Assembly (NCBI GenBank): GCA_017469945.1
Contig: JAFUFI010000004.1
Span: 1 to 64,000, forward strand
Length of the DNA stretch: 64,000 bases
DNA from: Lachnospiraceae bacterium
GTDB taxonomy: Bacteria; Bacillota; Clostridia; Lachnospirales; Lachnospiraceae
Reading direction: 5' to 3'
Part shown: piece by piece, positions 1-8,261 of the stretch
Numbering within the stretch: the first letter of the stretch is position 1
How the letters are laid out: the number at the start of each line of letters is the position of its first letter
Translations under genes and position numbers: made by a program
The notes under the pieces: model-generated
What the model was told of the DNA's origin: nothing
The model's database searches: none
What the model saw: only the letters and a program-made list of their open reading frames with translations

Positions 1-714
1 CTGGTGATTCTTCTTGAGGCTCAAAGCACATGGAGCCCCAATATCATAGCCAGGATGTTCATCTATCTTGCGAGAACATATCGTGACTATATTTTCAACA
101 ACAGAAAGCTTAAATCAAAACTTTACAGTAAGAGCAAAATTGAACTACCAAGCCCGGAACTTTATGTGATTTATACGGGATATAAGGATGAAAAACCGGA
201 GTTTTTATCATTAAAAGACGAGTTCTTTGCAGATTGTGCTTTTGGACTTGATCTTAAAGCAAAAGTCATATACGCTGATGACGGAAGAAGAGATATTATC
301 GGTCAGTATATTACGTTCTGTATGGTTGTAAAAAAGCAGCTTTTGTTGCATAATGATAAAAAGAAGGCGTTAGAGGAAGCTATTCGAATCTGTATTGAAA
401 ATGGCGACCTAGCCCGTTACCTTACCGAACACAGGAAGGAGGTAGAGGACGTTATGTTTACTTTACTTACCCAGGAAGAAGCTAAAGAAAGTTACGGCGA
501 TTATAGATACGACGAGGGCCTTGAAAAGGGACATAAGGATGGCGTTGAGGAGGGACTTGAGAAAGGACTTGAGAAAGGACTTGAGAAAGGACTTATCGCC
601 CTAATTAACGCTACAAAACCATTATGCAAAGATTTTAAATCGCTTTATAACATAGTAATAAGGCAGGAACCTTACGCGGGTCTAACTGAAGAAGAGGTGA
701 AGAAGTATTACTAA
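1..714 (+). CDS. Rpn-family PD-(D/E)XK nuclease / putative transposase, C-terminal part
   Basis: The reading frame is open to the first base, so this is the 3' part of a longer gene; the GTG at position 4 is probably not the true start. The first visible residues (ILLEAQST, then a NIIARMFIYLAR segment) match the nuclease core of the Rpn (YhgA-like) family, whose better known members are DNA endonucleases that promote RecA-independent recombination. The catalytic Glu-x-Gln of that core is in ILLEAQ. The C-terminus carries KGLEKGLEKG-type repeats followed by about 40 residues with no recognised motif. The family is typically multicopy and variable. A strong terminator follows 48 bases downstream. 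The family call is from motif resemblance; the N-terminal part lies outside the window. Confidence 0.75.
   Translation: MVILLEAQSTWSPNIIARMFIYLARTYRDYIFNNRKLKSKLYSKSKIELPSPELYVIYTGYKDEKPEFLSLKDEFFADCAFGLDLKAKVIYADDGRRDIIGQYITFCMVVKKQLLLHNDKKKALEEAIRICIENGDLARYLTEHRKEVEDVMFTLLTQEEAKESYGDYRYDEGLEKGHKDGVEEGLEKGLEKGLEKGLIALINATKPLCKDFKSLYNIVIRQEPYAGLTEEEVKKYY
553..594 (+). repeat. 12-bp tandem repeat inside the Rpn-like gene
   Basis: Three perfect copies and a half copy of the 12-mer GGACTTGAGAAA encode a Gly-Leu-Glu-Lys repeat. A 12-bp unit keeps the frame when copies are gained or lost, so the copy number may vary between strains. Confidence 0.9.
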
Positions 715-761
715 TTTAATAATTGCTTAATTTTATTTGCTTAAGATTAGTATTATAATAA

Positions 762-794
762 TCAGGTACGAAATTTTTCGTACTTGATTTTTTT
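762..794 (+). terminator. Rho-independent terminator after the Rpn-like gene
   Basis: A 12-bp stem (762-773 with 776-787, one G-T wobble) closes on a very short loop and is followed by seven T residues at 788-794. It ends transcription of the Rpn-like gene. Confidence 0.88.
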
Positions 795-843
795 AGATAC
801 TATTGTGAAGATTCTTTTATAGAGATTATATAGATATCTTACA

Positions 844-986
844 GGTAGCTTGCGTATATGGGTTCAATCGAGCACCGTAAAGTAACGTCGGTACTTAGCG
901 AGCTTTAAAAAAGCGAGATTAGTACCGCTACGTTACGAGGTCGAGGCGCGAGCCGTGTGCGAGATGAACCCTATATGTAAGCTACC
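844..986. repeat. Long imperfect palindrome (about 143 bp hairpin)
   Basis: The outer arms (GGTAGCTTGCGTATATGGGT at 844 onward; the reverse complement of the end at 986 reads GGTAGCTTACATATAGGGTT) pair over more than 20 bp. An inner pair (882-906 with 908-936) folds again around GTAACGT, CGGTACT and an AAGC turn. The remaining 330-base gap between genes holds only this element and the terminator at 762. It has no ORF and no tRNA-like fold. The architecture resembles the palindrome at 36188-36402, but I see no clear shared primary sequence. It could be a palindromic mobile repeat or a transcribed hairpin; its function is unknown. Confidence 0.75.
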
Positions 987-1044
987 GTAACATGGATAGA
1001 ACAATATACGCAATCCACCGTAACTAGGATAAACAACTAAACTT

Positions 1045-2419
1045 ATGGCAAATACAAAACGCTTTGAAATAGATATGTGCAACGGCCCCCTTCTCGGAAA
1101 GATGCTTAAATTCTACTTTCCCTTAATGGCCTCCTCAATGCTTCAGCTCGTCTTCAACGCAGCTGATGTTATTGTCGTGGGCAGATTTGCGGGCTCCGAA
1201 GCTCTGGCCGCAGTAGGTTCAACCTCCGCCCTTATTAACCTTTTGACCAACCTCTTTATCGGTCTTTCTGTCGGCGCCAACGTTATGGTCGCAAGATACT
1301 ACGGTGCGAAAAAAAGACGACGAACTTTCCGATATGGTCCATACATCCATGCTTACGGCTCTGATAAGCGGCGTACTCCTCACCGTAATCGGCCTTTTGT
1401 TTTCAGCGCCTATCTTACGCCTTATGGGTACTACAAAAGACGCCCTGCCTCTTGCCATAATCTATATGCGTATCTACTTTTCCGGCATGCCCTTTATGAT
1501 GCTCTATAACTACGGAGCTGCAGTACTTCGTGCCATTGGCGATACAAGACGCCCGATGATCTTTCTCTTTATATCCGGCGCGCTAAACTTTGTCCTTAAC
1601 CTTATCTTTGTCGTTCCGCTAAAGATGAGCGTTGCGGGAGTAGCCCTTGCGACTATTATTTCCCAGGGCCTTTCCGCTTTTCTTATTATCCGCTGTCTTA
1701 TTTTATCTGAAGGAGCTTATAAACTCGTTATTTCTAAGCTCCATATCAATAAAGACAAGTTTCTCAGGATGCTCCAGATAGGACTTCCCGCCGGAGTTCA
1801 GGGCGTGCTGTTTTCTGTTTCCAATGTCATCATCCAGTCCTCCGTTAACAGCTTCGACGATACAATAATCGTAGCAGGAAATACGACCGGTCAAAATATA
1901 GAAGGCTTTGTTTATATGGCAATGAACGCCTTTTCACAGACAGCCCTTAGCTTTTCGGGTCAAAACTACGGCGCTAAAAAGTACGATCGTATCAATAAAG
2001 TACTTTGGATTGCGCTTGCCTGCGTAAGCATTGTGGGACTTACAATGGGAAATCTTTCCGTGCTTTTCGGAAGACCCCTTTTATCTTTGTACACTGATGA
2101 TCCTAACGTTGTATCCTACGGACTCCTTAGAATCACCTATATCTGTACCTTGTATTTCCTTTGCGGTACGATGGACGTTGCAAGCGGCGTTATGAGAGGA
2201 ATGGGTTACTCGATCCTTCCGACTATCGTAAGCCTAACGGGAGCCTGCATTTTCCGTATTATCTGGATATTTACCGTATTTGCAAGGTTCCACTCTCTTG
2301 AAGTTCTTTATTCCTCATATCCCATCAGCTGGTTCCTTACGACCGCTGTTCATTTAATCTGCTTTATGATAGTATATAATAAGCTGAAAAAAGAGCTGAA
2401 TTTGTGCAAAATCAAGTAA
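1045..2419 (+). pseudogene. MATE family multidrug efflux transporter, frameshifted
   Basis: Two overlapping frames together give one MATE-type Na+/H+-drug antiporter of about 457 residues, the normal family length. The first frame (1045-1316) encodes the N-terminal segment ending VARYYGAKK; the second continues with DDELSDMVHTS and runs to 2419. They join at an A7 run at 1309-1315: with six A residues the frame would be continuous. Frame 1 otherwise runs out at 1509 in unrelated residues. The rest of the gene looks intact, with typical MATE helices and no further stops. So the break is recent, a sequencing error, or bypassed by slippage on the A run. No good promoter or strong RBS is visible upstream. 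Confidence 0.85.
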
Positions 2420-2437
2420 AACTTATGCTAAGTAGTC

Positions 2438-2466
2438 TTGAAACGTATGTTCGGGTGTGGTATTCT
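2438..2466 (+). promoter_or_regulatory. ruvA promoter with LexA-type (SOS) box in the spacer
   Basis: A -35 TTGAAA (2438-2443), a 17-base spacer and a -10 TATTCT (2461-2466) stand about 32 bases before the ruvA ATG. The spacer overlaps AAACGTATGTTC (2441-2452), one mismatch from the Firmicutes LexA core GAAC-RNRY-GTTC. LexA bound there would block the -35 and spacer. ruvAB is a classic SOS target in other bacteria, which supports the reading. Confidence 0.75.
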
Positions 2467-2498
2467 ATTTAAGAGTATGTTTTTAAGGCGGTAACCTT

Positions 2499-3119
2499 AT
2501 GTTTGCTTTTGCTGAAGGCTTATTGGATGATTTAAATATGGACTCCTGCGTTGTTGACGTAGGAGGTTTTGGCGTTAATGTAAATATTACTTCGAGGACA
2601 GCCCTTGAGCTTCCCGGTATCGGAGAGCATGTTAAGCTCTATACCTATACTTCCGTTAGAGAAGACGGTATCAGTCTTTATGGCTTTTTATCAAGGGAAG
2701 ACCTTTGGATGTTCAAAAAGCTTATTACGGTAAGCGGCGTCGGTCCTAAAGTTGCTTTGGGCGTTCTTTCCGCGATGGATGTTAATACATTAAAGCTTGC
2801 GATCGTCTCCGAAGATGCCAAGGCTATTTCAAAAGCTCCCGGAGTCGGAGCAAAAACAGCCCAAAGAATCGTTATAGATCTTAAAGATAAAGTAAGCTTA
2901 AGCGACGAAGCAGTTATAAGCTCTTTAAAAGACGGAAATAAAGCTTCCGGTGCTGCCGGCGGCGAAAAGCTTAATCCCGAGATGGAAGACGCTATAAGCG
3001 CTCTTGCCGCTTTGGGCTACAGTATTACGGAGAGCCGTAAGGCAGTTTGTTCCGTTGAAGGGGCTTCGGATATGGACTCAGGATCAATACTCAGCGCCGC
3101 TTTAAAGCTTTTATATTAA
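2499..3119 (+). CDS. ruvA: Holliday junction branch migration protein RuvA
   Basis: RuvA binds four-way junctions and loads the RuvB motor during recombinational repair. The 206 residues have the usual length and order: an N-terminal OB-fold, two helix-hairpin-helix motifs (VSGVGPKVALGVL near residue 80 and APGVGAKTAQRIV near 115), an acidic, flexible linker, and a C-terminal RuvB-binding helical domain (EDAISALAALGYS). The ATG at 2499 follows a purine-rich AAGGCGG. ruvB begins 27 bases downstream, so the two genes form an operon, probably under LexA control through the box at 2441. No odd features. Confidence 0.97.
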   Translation: MFAFAEGLLDDLNMDSCVVDVGGFGVNVNITSRTALELPGIGEHVKLYTYTSVREDGISLYGFLSREDLWMFKKLITVSGVGPKVALGVLSAMDVNTLKLAIVSEDAKAISKAPGVGAKTAQRIVIDLKDKVSLSDEAVISSLKDGNKASGAAGGEKLNPEMEDAISALAALGYSITESRKAVCSVEGASDMDSGSILSAALKLLY

Positions 3120-3146
3120 AAATTTAGAATCGAAAGACGGATTTCA

Positions 3147-4139
3147 ATGCCGAGAACAATAGAAACAAAATTAACCGAAGAAGATAAAAAAATAGAAAGC
3201 AGCTTGCGTCCGCAGACGCTGGATTCCTACATCGGCCAGGACCAGATAAAAGAGAGCATCTCCATCGCAATTGAAGCTGCCAAGGGACGTAAAGACAGCT
3301 TGGATCACGTACTCCTTTACGGACCTCCCGGCCTTGGAAAGACGACTCTTGCCGGTATCCTTTCCAACGAGATGGGGACCCATCTTAAAGTTACCAGCGG
3401 TCCTGCTATCGAAAAGCCCGCGGAGATGGCTGCAATACTTAACAGCCTTCAGGAAGGCGACCTTTTATTTATCGACGAGATACACAGACTTAACAGACAA
3501 GTTGAAGAGGTCCTTTATCCCGCGATGGAGGATTTTTGTATTGATGTTATTATCGGCAAGGATTCTTCCTCATCGAGTCGTTCCGTAAGACTTCCGCTTC
3601 CGCATTTTACCCTTGTCGGCGCGACTACAAGAGCCGGACTTCTTACCGCTCCTTTAAGAGACAGATTCGGTCTTATTTACAGGCTCGAGTTTTACAATGT
3701 ACATGATCTTTCAAGGATTATTATGAACTCTGCTGTGAAGCTTGGTGTTACTGTTGATATAGACGGCGCTAAAGAGATGGCAAGGAGAAGCCGCGGTACC
3801 CCGAGACTTGCCAATCGTATCCTTAAAAGAGTAAGAGATTACGCCGAGGTTCGATACGACGGCGTTATTACGGGCGAGATTGCGATAGAAGCCCTTGACC
3901 TTATGGCGGTTGACAGGATGGGCCTTGACCATACTGACCGCAATATCCTTAATACCATCATAAATAAATTTGACGGCGGACCGGTAGGACTTGATACCCT
4001 TGCTGCCGCTACCGGTGAAGATGCCGGTACTATCGAAGATGTTTACGAGCCTTACTTAATTATAAACGGACTTATAAATCGTACGCCTAAGGGAAGAGTG
4101 GCTACCCCGGCTGCCTACAAGCACCTTGGTCTTGCGTAA
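3147..4139 (+). CDS. ruvB: Holliday junction branch migration DNA helicase RuvB
   Basis: RuvB is the hexameric AAA+ motor that drives branch migration with RuvA. The 330-residue protein shows Walker A GPPGLGKT (about residues 59-66), Walker [11 protein letters not shown], the sensor/arginine-finger segment [18 protein letters not shown], and a C-terminal winged-helix domain ([14 protein letters not shown] ... [13 protein letters not shown]). The length matches the family. It follows ruvA by 27 bases and precedes zapA by about 47 bases with no terminator between. ruvC is not present, but a RecU resolvase is encoded at 33714, as expected for Firmicutes. Confidence 0.97.
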   Translation: MPRTIETKLTEEDKKIESSLRPQTLDSYIGQDQIKESISIAIEAAKGRKDSLDHVLLYGPPGLGKTTLAGILSNEMGTHLKVTSGPAIEKPAEMAAILNSLQEGDLLFIDEIHRLNRQVEEVLYPAMEDFCIDVIIGKDSSSSSRSVRLPLPHFTLVGATTRAGLLTAPLRDRFGLIYRLEFYNVHDLSRIIMNSAVKLGVTVDIDGAKEMARRSRGTPRLANRILKRVRDYAEVRYDGVITGEIAIEALDLMAVDRMGLDHTDRNILNTIINKFDGGPVGLDTLAAATGEDAGTIEDVYEPYLIINGLINRTPKGRVATPAAYKHLGLA

Positions 4140-4186
4140 GAATATAGGTATTTCTATGGTTTTGGGTTAGTTTTTTGGAGGTATTT

Positions 4187-4591
4187 ATGTCAGAGAGCAA
4201 AGATTGCAAAATTACTATCGGCAGCAAAACGCTTCTGGTTTCCGGGGAATCAGCAGAGCATTTGACAAACGTAGCGGATTACGTTAATGGAAAGCTTGAA
4301 GAGATCAAGAATTCTCCCGGCTACTCTAGAATGAGTATGGACACAAAAGAGATTTTGCTTGAGCTTAATATCGGGGATGATTATGTTTCAACAAAGTCCA
4401 AGTACGACGATCTCTTAATTGAACTTGCCGAGAAAAACAAAGAATTGTACGAGGTTAAAAAAGAGCTGGCCTTGGTTAAATCAAACTACGAAATGGCCAA
4501 AAATCAGGTCGTTGAGCTTCAAAGCAAAGCCGCGGATACAGCCGCAAAGATTATAAAACTTGAGACGGAGCTCAAGAAAAAATCAAATTAA
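4187..4591 (+). CDS. zapA: Cell division protein ZapA
   Basis: ZapA is a small cytoplasmic protein that cross-links FtsZ filaments at the division ring. The start is placed at the ATG at 4187 because TTGGAGG (4175-4181) forms a good RBS six bases upstream; an upstream TTG at 4175 lies inside that RBS. The 134-residue product has the N-terminal ZapA fold (ITIGSKTLLVSGESAEHLTNVADYV trimmed to its core features) and a long C-terminal coiled coil from about residue 65. It sits between ruvB and a U32 protein, five bases from the latter, a gene order seen in other Clostridia. Confidence 0.88.
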   Translation: MSESKDCKITIGSKTLLVSGESAEHLTNVADYVNGKLEEIKNSPGYSRMSMDTKEILLELNIGDDYVSTKSKYDDLLIELAEKNKELYEVKKELALVKSNYEMAKNQVVELQSKAADTAAKIIKLETELKKKSN

Positions 4592-4596
4592 TTAAA

Positions 4597-6795
4597 ATGA
4601 TTTCTGAAAACACTAAAAATATAACAAAGCCGGAGCTTCTTGCTCCGGCGGGTAATATTGAATCTTTTTATGCCGTACTTAAAGCGGGAGCAGACGCCGT
4701 TTATATGGCGGGAAGCCGCTTTGGTGCAAGAGCATATGCCGATAATTTCTCGGATGAAGAGCTTATCGCCTGCATCCGCTATGCCCATCTGCTTAACAAA
4801 AAAATATATCTAACGGTTAACACCCTGGTTAGAAATAACGAAATGTCTGATCTGGTTTTATTTCTTGAGCCTTTATACGAGGCGGGGCTAGACGGCGTTA
4901 TCGTACAGGATATCGGACTATTAAAGGTCCTTGGAGAGCGCTTTCCACGCCTCCTTCTTCACGCAAGTACTCAGCTTTCCGTTACGGGTAAGTACGGCGC
5001 CGAGTATTTAAAAGAACTCGGGGTAAGCCGTATCGTTCCCGCAAGAGAGCTGTCACTGCCCGAGATTGAAGCGATTAAAGATACCGGGGTTGAAGTAGAG
5101 TGTTTTATTCACGGAGCTATGTGTTATTCCTACTCTGGAGCCTGTCTTTTTTCCTCTGTCTTAGGTGGAAGAAGCGGAAACCGCGGTCGCTGCGCTCAGC
5201 CTTGTCGCCTTCCTTACTCTACGGAGTATAAAGAAGAGTGCTATCCCTTAAGTCTTAAGGATATGTCTACTATCGGGATTTTAGACAGGCTGATTAATGC
5301 CGGTATCGATTCTTTCAAGATAGAAGGTCGTATGAAAAAGAGCGAGTATGCCGCCGGTGTAACTTCCGTTTACCGTAAGGCGATTGACGGATACTTAAAG
5401 ACCGGATCTTTAAATGTATCGGAGGACGACCTTAATACCTTAAAGAATCTTTATATCAGAAGCGAAGTATCCGACGGTTACTATAATAAGCGTAACGGCG
5501 CAGAGATGGTTAGTATCACATCGCCGTCTTATTCCGGAGCTGATGAAAAGCTTTTGAGTAAAGTTAGGGAAACTTATATTGATTCAGGTAAAACAAAGCT
5601 GAATATATCCGTTTTTGCATCCTTTATAGAAGGAGAAGAGGCTTACGCTACTGCTACTTACGAAGGACTCTCTGTTTCAGTTAAAGGACAGATGGTTGAG
5701 CATGCCCTTGGAAGACCGATAGAGGAGGGAGATGTCCTTAAATCCTTTAAAAAGCTTGGAAATACACCTTTCGCTTATGGAAATCCCGAGACGGATCTTA
5801 GCGTTTATCTTTCGGAAAGCCCTTACTATCCTTTAAAAGAGATTAACGAGCTTAGAAGGAATCTGCTTTCCTTACTTGAAGATAAGATTATCGAAAGTAA
5901 CGGTTTCGATGTTAAAAGAGAGCTTACAGAAGCTAAAGAAACAAGAGGTGAACGGTCAAAAAAGTCTGTAAACGGTAAAATCGCTGTTAGCGTTATTACT
6001 GAAGCTCAGCTAAAGACGGCTATAGAGGAAGATACGGTTTCAAGGATTTACGTAAGTGAAACCCTCCTTACCTGTTTAAAGAATATATACGAGTACTTTG
6101 GCAAGGGTAAAGAGCTTTACGCCGCCCTTGGTTATATAAGGCGCTCGGATTCAGAGATGCTTAGAAGCCTTATAGTTAGCTTTCTTAAAGACGGTTCTCT
6201 TAAAGGAGTACTTGTAAGGAATATCGAAGACCTTCAGTTTTTTAAAAGCATTAAAAGCGAAGGAACCAGTTTTGAAATTGCCGGAGATTACGGGTTCTAC
6301 GCTTGGAATAATTCTTCGATAAAAGAGTTTTCAGTCTGCTGCGATACTTTAGGCCTTCCATTGGAGCTTTCTTCAAAGGTTCAAAACGCTTTGGCGGAGA
6401 GCAACGACTCTGTATCTTTTGAAAAGATGGTTTACGGAAGATACCCTCTTATGCAGTCCGCAAACTGTATCTATAAAACGGGCTTAAACTGCAAAAAGAA
6501 GGCGGCGGATAAACTGCATTTTACATATCTTAAAGACAGAACGGACCGCAAGATCCCTGTTCTTGCGGATTGCGCCCGCTGCCATAATACTCTTTACAAT
6601 TCTGTTCCTTTAAGCCTTTACAAGTTTATGGCGGATGACAAAGAGTCCCTCACTTACAGACTTGACTTTACAGATGAAACTCCGGAAGAGACCGAGAGAG
6701 TTTTAAAGTATTATAAAGAGATTATTTTTGATAACAAAACCGATGCACCCGCCTGGGAATACACAACCGGTTTTGAAAAGAAAAGCTGCGAATAA
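4597..6795 (+). CDS. U32 family peptidase with DUF3656-type C-terminus (RlhA/TrhP-like)
   Basis: The family is called peptidase U32, but studied members (RlhA, TrhO/TrhP types) act in hydroxylation of rRNA or tRNA. The protein has 732 residues. The N-terminal barrel starts with PELLAPAGNIESF and AGADAVYMAGSRFGARAYADNF. The Cys-rich signature ECFIHGAMCYSYSGACLFSS followed by GNRGRCAQPCR lies near residues 168-206 and is the expected metal or Fe-S ligand region. Later segments (about 380-600) resemble the collagenase-like DUF3656 extension. A final Cys group (residues about 635-670) is also present. It overlaps the next gene by one base (TAATG), indicating coupling. The precise substrate cannot be told from sequence. 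Confidence 0.88.
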   Translation: MISENTKNITKPELLAPAGNIESFYAVLKAGADAVYMAGSRFGARAYADNFSDEELIACIRYAHLLNKKIYLTVNTLVRNNEMSDLVLFLEPLYEAGLDGVIVQDIGLLKVLGERFPRLLLHASTQLSVTGKYGAEYLKELGVSRIVPARELSLPEIEAIKDTGVEVECFIHGAMCYSYSGACLFSSVLGGRSGNRGRCAQPCRLPYSTEYKEECYPLSLKDMSTIGILDRLINAGIDSFKIEGRMKKSEYAAGVTSVYRKAIDGYLKTGSLNVSEDDLNTLKNLYIRSEVSDGYYNKRNGAEMVSITSPSYSGADEKLLSKVRETYIDSGKTKLNISVFASFIEGEEAYATATYEGLSVSVKGQMVEHALGRPIEEGDVLKSFKKLGNTPFAYGNPETDLSVYLSESPYYPLKEINELRRNLLSLLEDKIIESNGFDVKRELTEAKETRGERSKKSVNGKIAVSVITEAQLKTAIEEDTVSRIYVSETLLTCLKNIYEYFGKGKELYAALGYIRRSDSEMLRSLIVSFLKDGSLKGVLVRNIEDLQFFKSIKSEGTSFEIAGDYGFYAWNNSSIKEFSVCCDTLGLPLELSSKVQNALAESNDSVSFEKMVYGRYPLMQSANCIYKTGLNCKKKAADKLHFTYLKDRTDRKIPVLADCARCHNTLYNSVPLSLYKFMADDKESLTYRLDFTDETPEETERVLKYYKEIIFDNKTDAPAWEYTTGFEKKSCE

Positions 6796-8261
6796 TGTAT
6801 TTATTTTTGGAAACCTCTAATTACATATTGGCTTTTTGCGCTTTTGCTTTTGCAGCATTAAGTATAAGTGGAGCTTTTGTTAAAAATGGTACGGCAAAGT
6901 CCTTGATTTCGGCTTTCTTAGCGGTATTAAACATTATTATCGCTACAGTAGCCTTCGGACATATGTACCTTTTAAAAGGTAAGATGATTTATCTTATCCT
7001 CTTTGGCGTACTTTTTATAGCGCTTATTATGCTCCTTTTTTTGTCAAAAGCGATTTACAGGGAATGCGACAGGCTCCTTTTAAACAATATGTCTATGCTC
7101 TTTACGACGGGGATGATCGTTATAACAAGAATCTCTACGGACAGAGCAATAAGGCAGCTTGCAATCTTCTTAATTGTTTTACTTGCTTGTATGCTGATCC
7201 CGCTGATCATCATGAAAGCGGAATTTATAAAAAAACTCACCTGGGTTTACGCCGGAGTCGGAATTACGCTTATATCTTCAGTACTTATTTTAGGAGAAGT
7301 TATAAACGGATCCAAGATTACAATATCTGTCCTTGGCCTTAGATTCCAGCCTTCGGATGCGGTAAAGATTTTATTTATCTTTTATATGGCCTGTCTTCTT
7401 TGGAAGGATATAAACCATATTAAGGTTATACTTAGCGCTCTTACCTGCGCGGCTTTTGTACTTGTCCTTGTAATGAGCAAAGACCTTGGAACGGCCCTTA
7501 TCTTTGTTATCATCTATATCTTTATGATATATATGTCCACGGGCAATTACATCTACTTGATACTGGGAACCGTTTGCTGTACCGGAGCCAGCGTTGTGGC
7601 CTACAATCTGTTTTCACATATCAGGGTCAGAGTATCTATCTGGCTTGATCCCTGGGCGGATATTGACAACAAGGGATATCAGATAGCTCAAAGCCTATTT
7701 TCCATAAACAGCGGAGGGCTTTTCGGAACTGGTCTATTTAAGGGCTCGCCTACAAGTATTCCTTTTTGTGAGACTGACTTTATCTTTTCGGCAATATCGG
7801 AAGAGCTGGGACTCATTTTCGCCATGAGCGTGATACTTGTCTGCCTTTCCTGCTTTGCGGAAATGATGAGACTGAGCTTCCTCGTACATGATATGTTTTA
7901 CCGCCTTGTAATATACGGAATCGCGGTTTCCATGTGCTTCCAGACTTTTTTAACCATTGGTGGCGGAGTAAAAATCATCCCTCTAACGGGAGTAACCCTT
8001 CCTCTTGTAAGCTACGGAGGAACCTCGCTTCTTGTATCTATGTTTATGTACTTTATAGTACAGGGAATCTATATTAGGCTCCGCCTTCAAAAAGGCCCCG
8101 CTTTATACAGGTTCCATAAAAAGCAGGAACCGCAAGCTACTAAAGAAAGCGGAAATAATATTAATAATAAAGCGAATAAAGAACCCCTAAAAAATGGAAA
8201 CAGAAAATCAGAAAAAGAAGTCCCCGGAAAAGCAAAACCCGGTGACAGAAAAACTAAATAA
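6795..8261 (+). CDS. SEDS family peptidoglycan glycosyltransferase (FtsW/RodA-like)
   Basis: SEDS proteins polymerise lipid II into glycan strands together with a class B penicillin-binding protein. The 488-residue protein has about 12 hydrophobic segments. The conserved KDLGTALIF holds the likely catalytic Asp, and the C-terminal GGTSLLVSMFMYFIVQG motif is typical. The first four segments precede the standard SEDS core, as in the longer RodA-like forms. The tail after the last helix is Lys/Asn-rich and cytoplasmic. It starts one base inside the U32 gene and overlaps the PBP gene by 68 bases. A second SEDS gene, rodA, occurs at 61865, so this copy is probably FtsW-like or a specialised partner. 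Confidence 0.9.
   Translation: MYLFLETSNYILAFCAFAFAALSISGAFVKNGTAKSLISAFLAVLNIIIATVAFGHMYLLKGKMIYLILFGVLFIALIMLLFLSKAIYRECDRLLLNNMSMLFTTGMIVITRISTDRAIRQLAIFLIVLLACMLIPLIIMKAEFIKKLTWVYAGVGITLISSVLILGEVINGSKITISVLGLRFQPSDAVKILFIFYMACLLWKDINHIKVILSALTCAAFVLVLVMSKDLGTALIFVIIYIFMIYMSTGNYIYLILGTVCCTGASVVAYNLFSHIRVRVSIWLDPWADIDNKGYQIAQSLFSINSGGLFGTGLFKGSPTSIPFCETDFIFSAISEELGLIFAMSVILVCLSCFAEMMRLSFLVHDMFYRLVIYGIAVSMCFQTFLTIGGGVKIIPLTGVTLPLVSYGGTSLLVSMFMYFIVQGIYIRLRLQKGPALYRFHKKQEPQATKESGNNINNKANKEPLKNGNRKSEKEVPGKAKPGDRKTK

Noticed and set aside
844..986. Possible tRNA or riboswitch in the palindrome.
   Set aside because: No acceptor or anticodon arm pattern and no known riboswitch motif; just nested hairpins.
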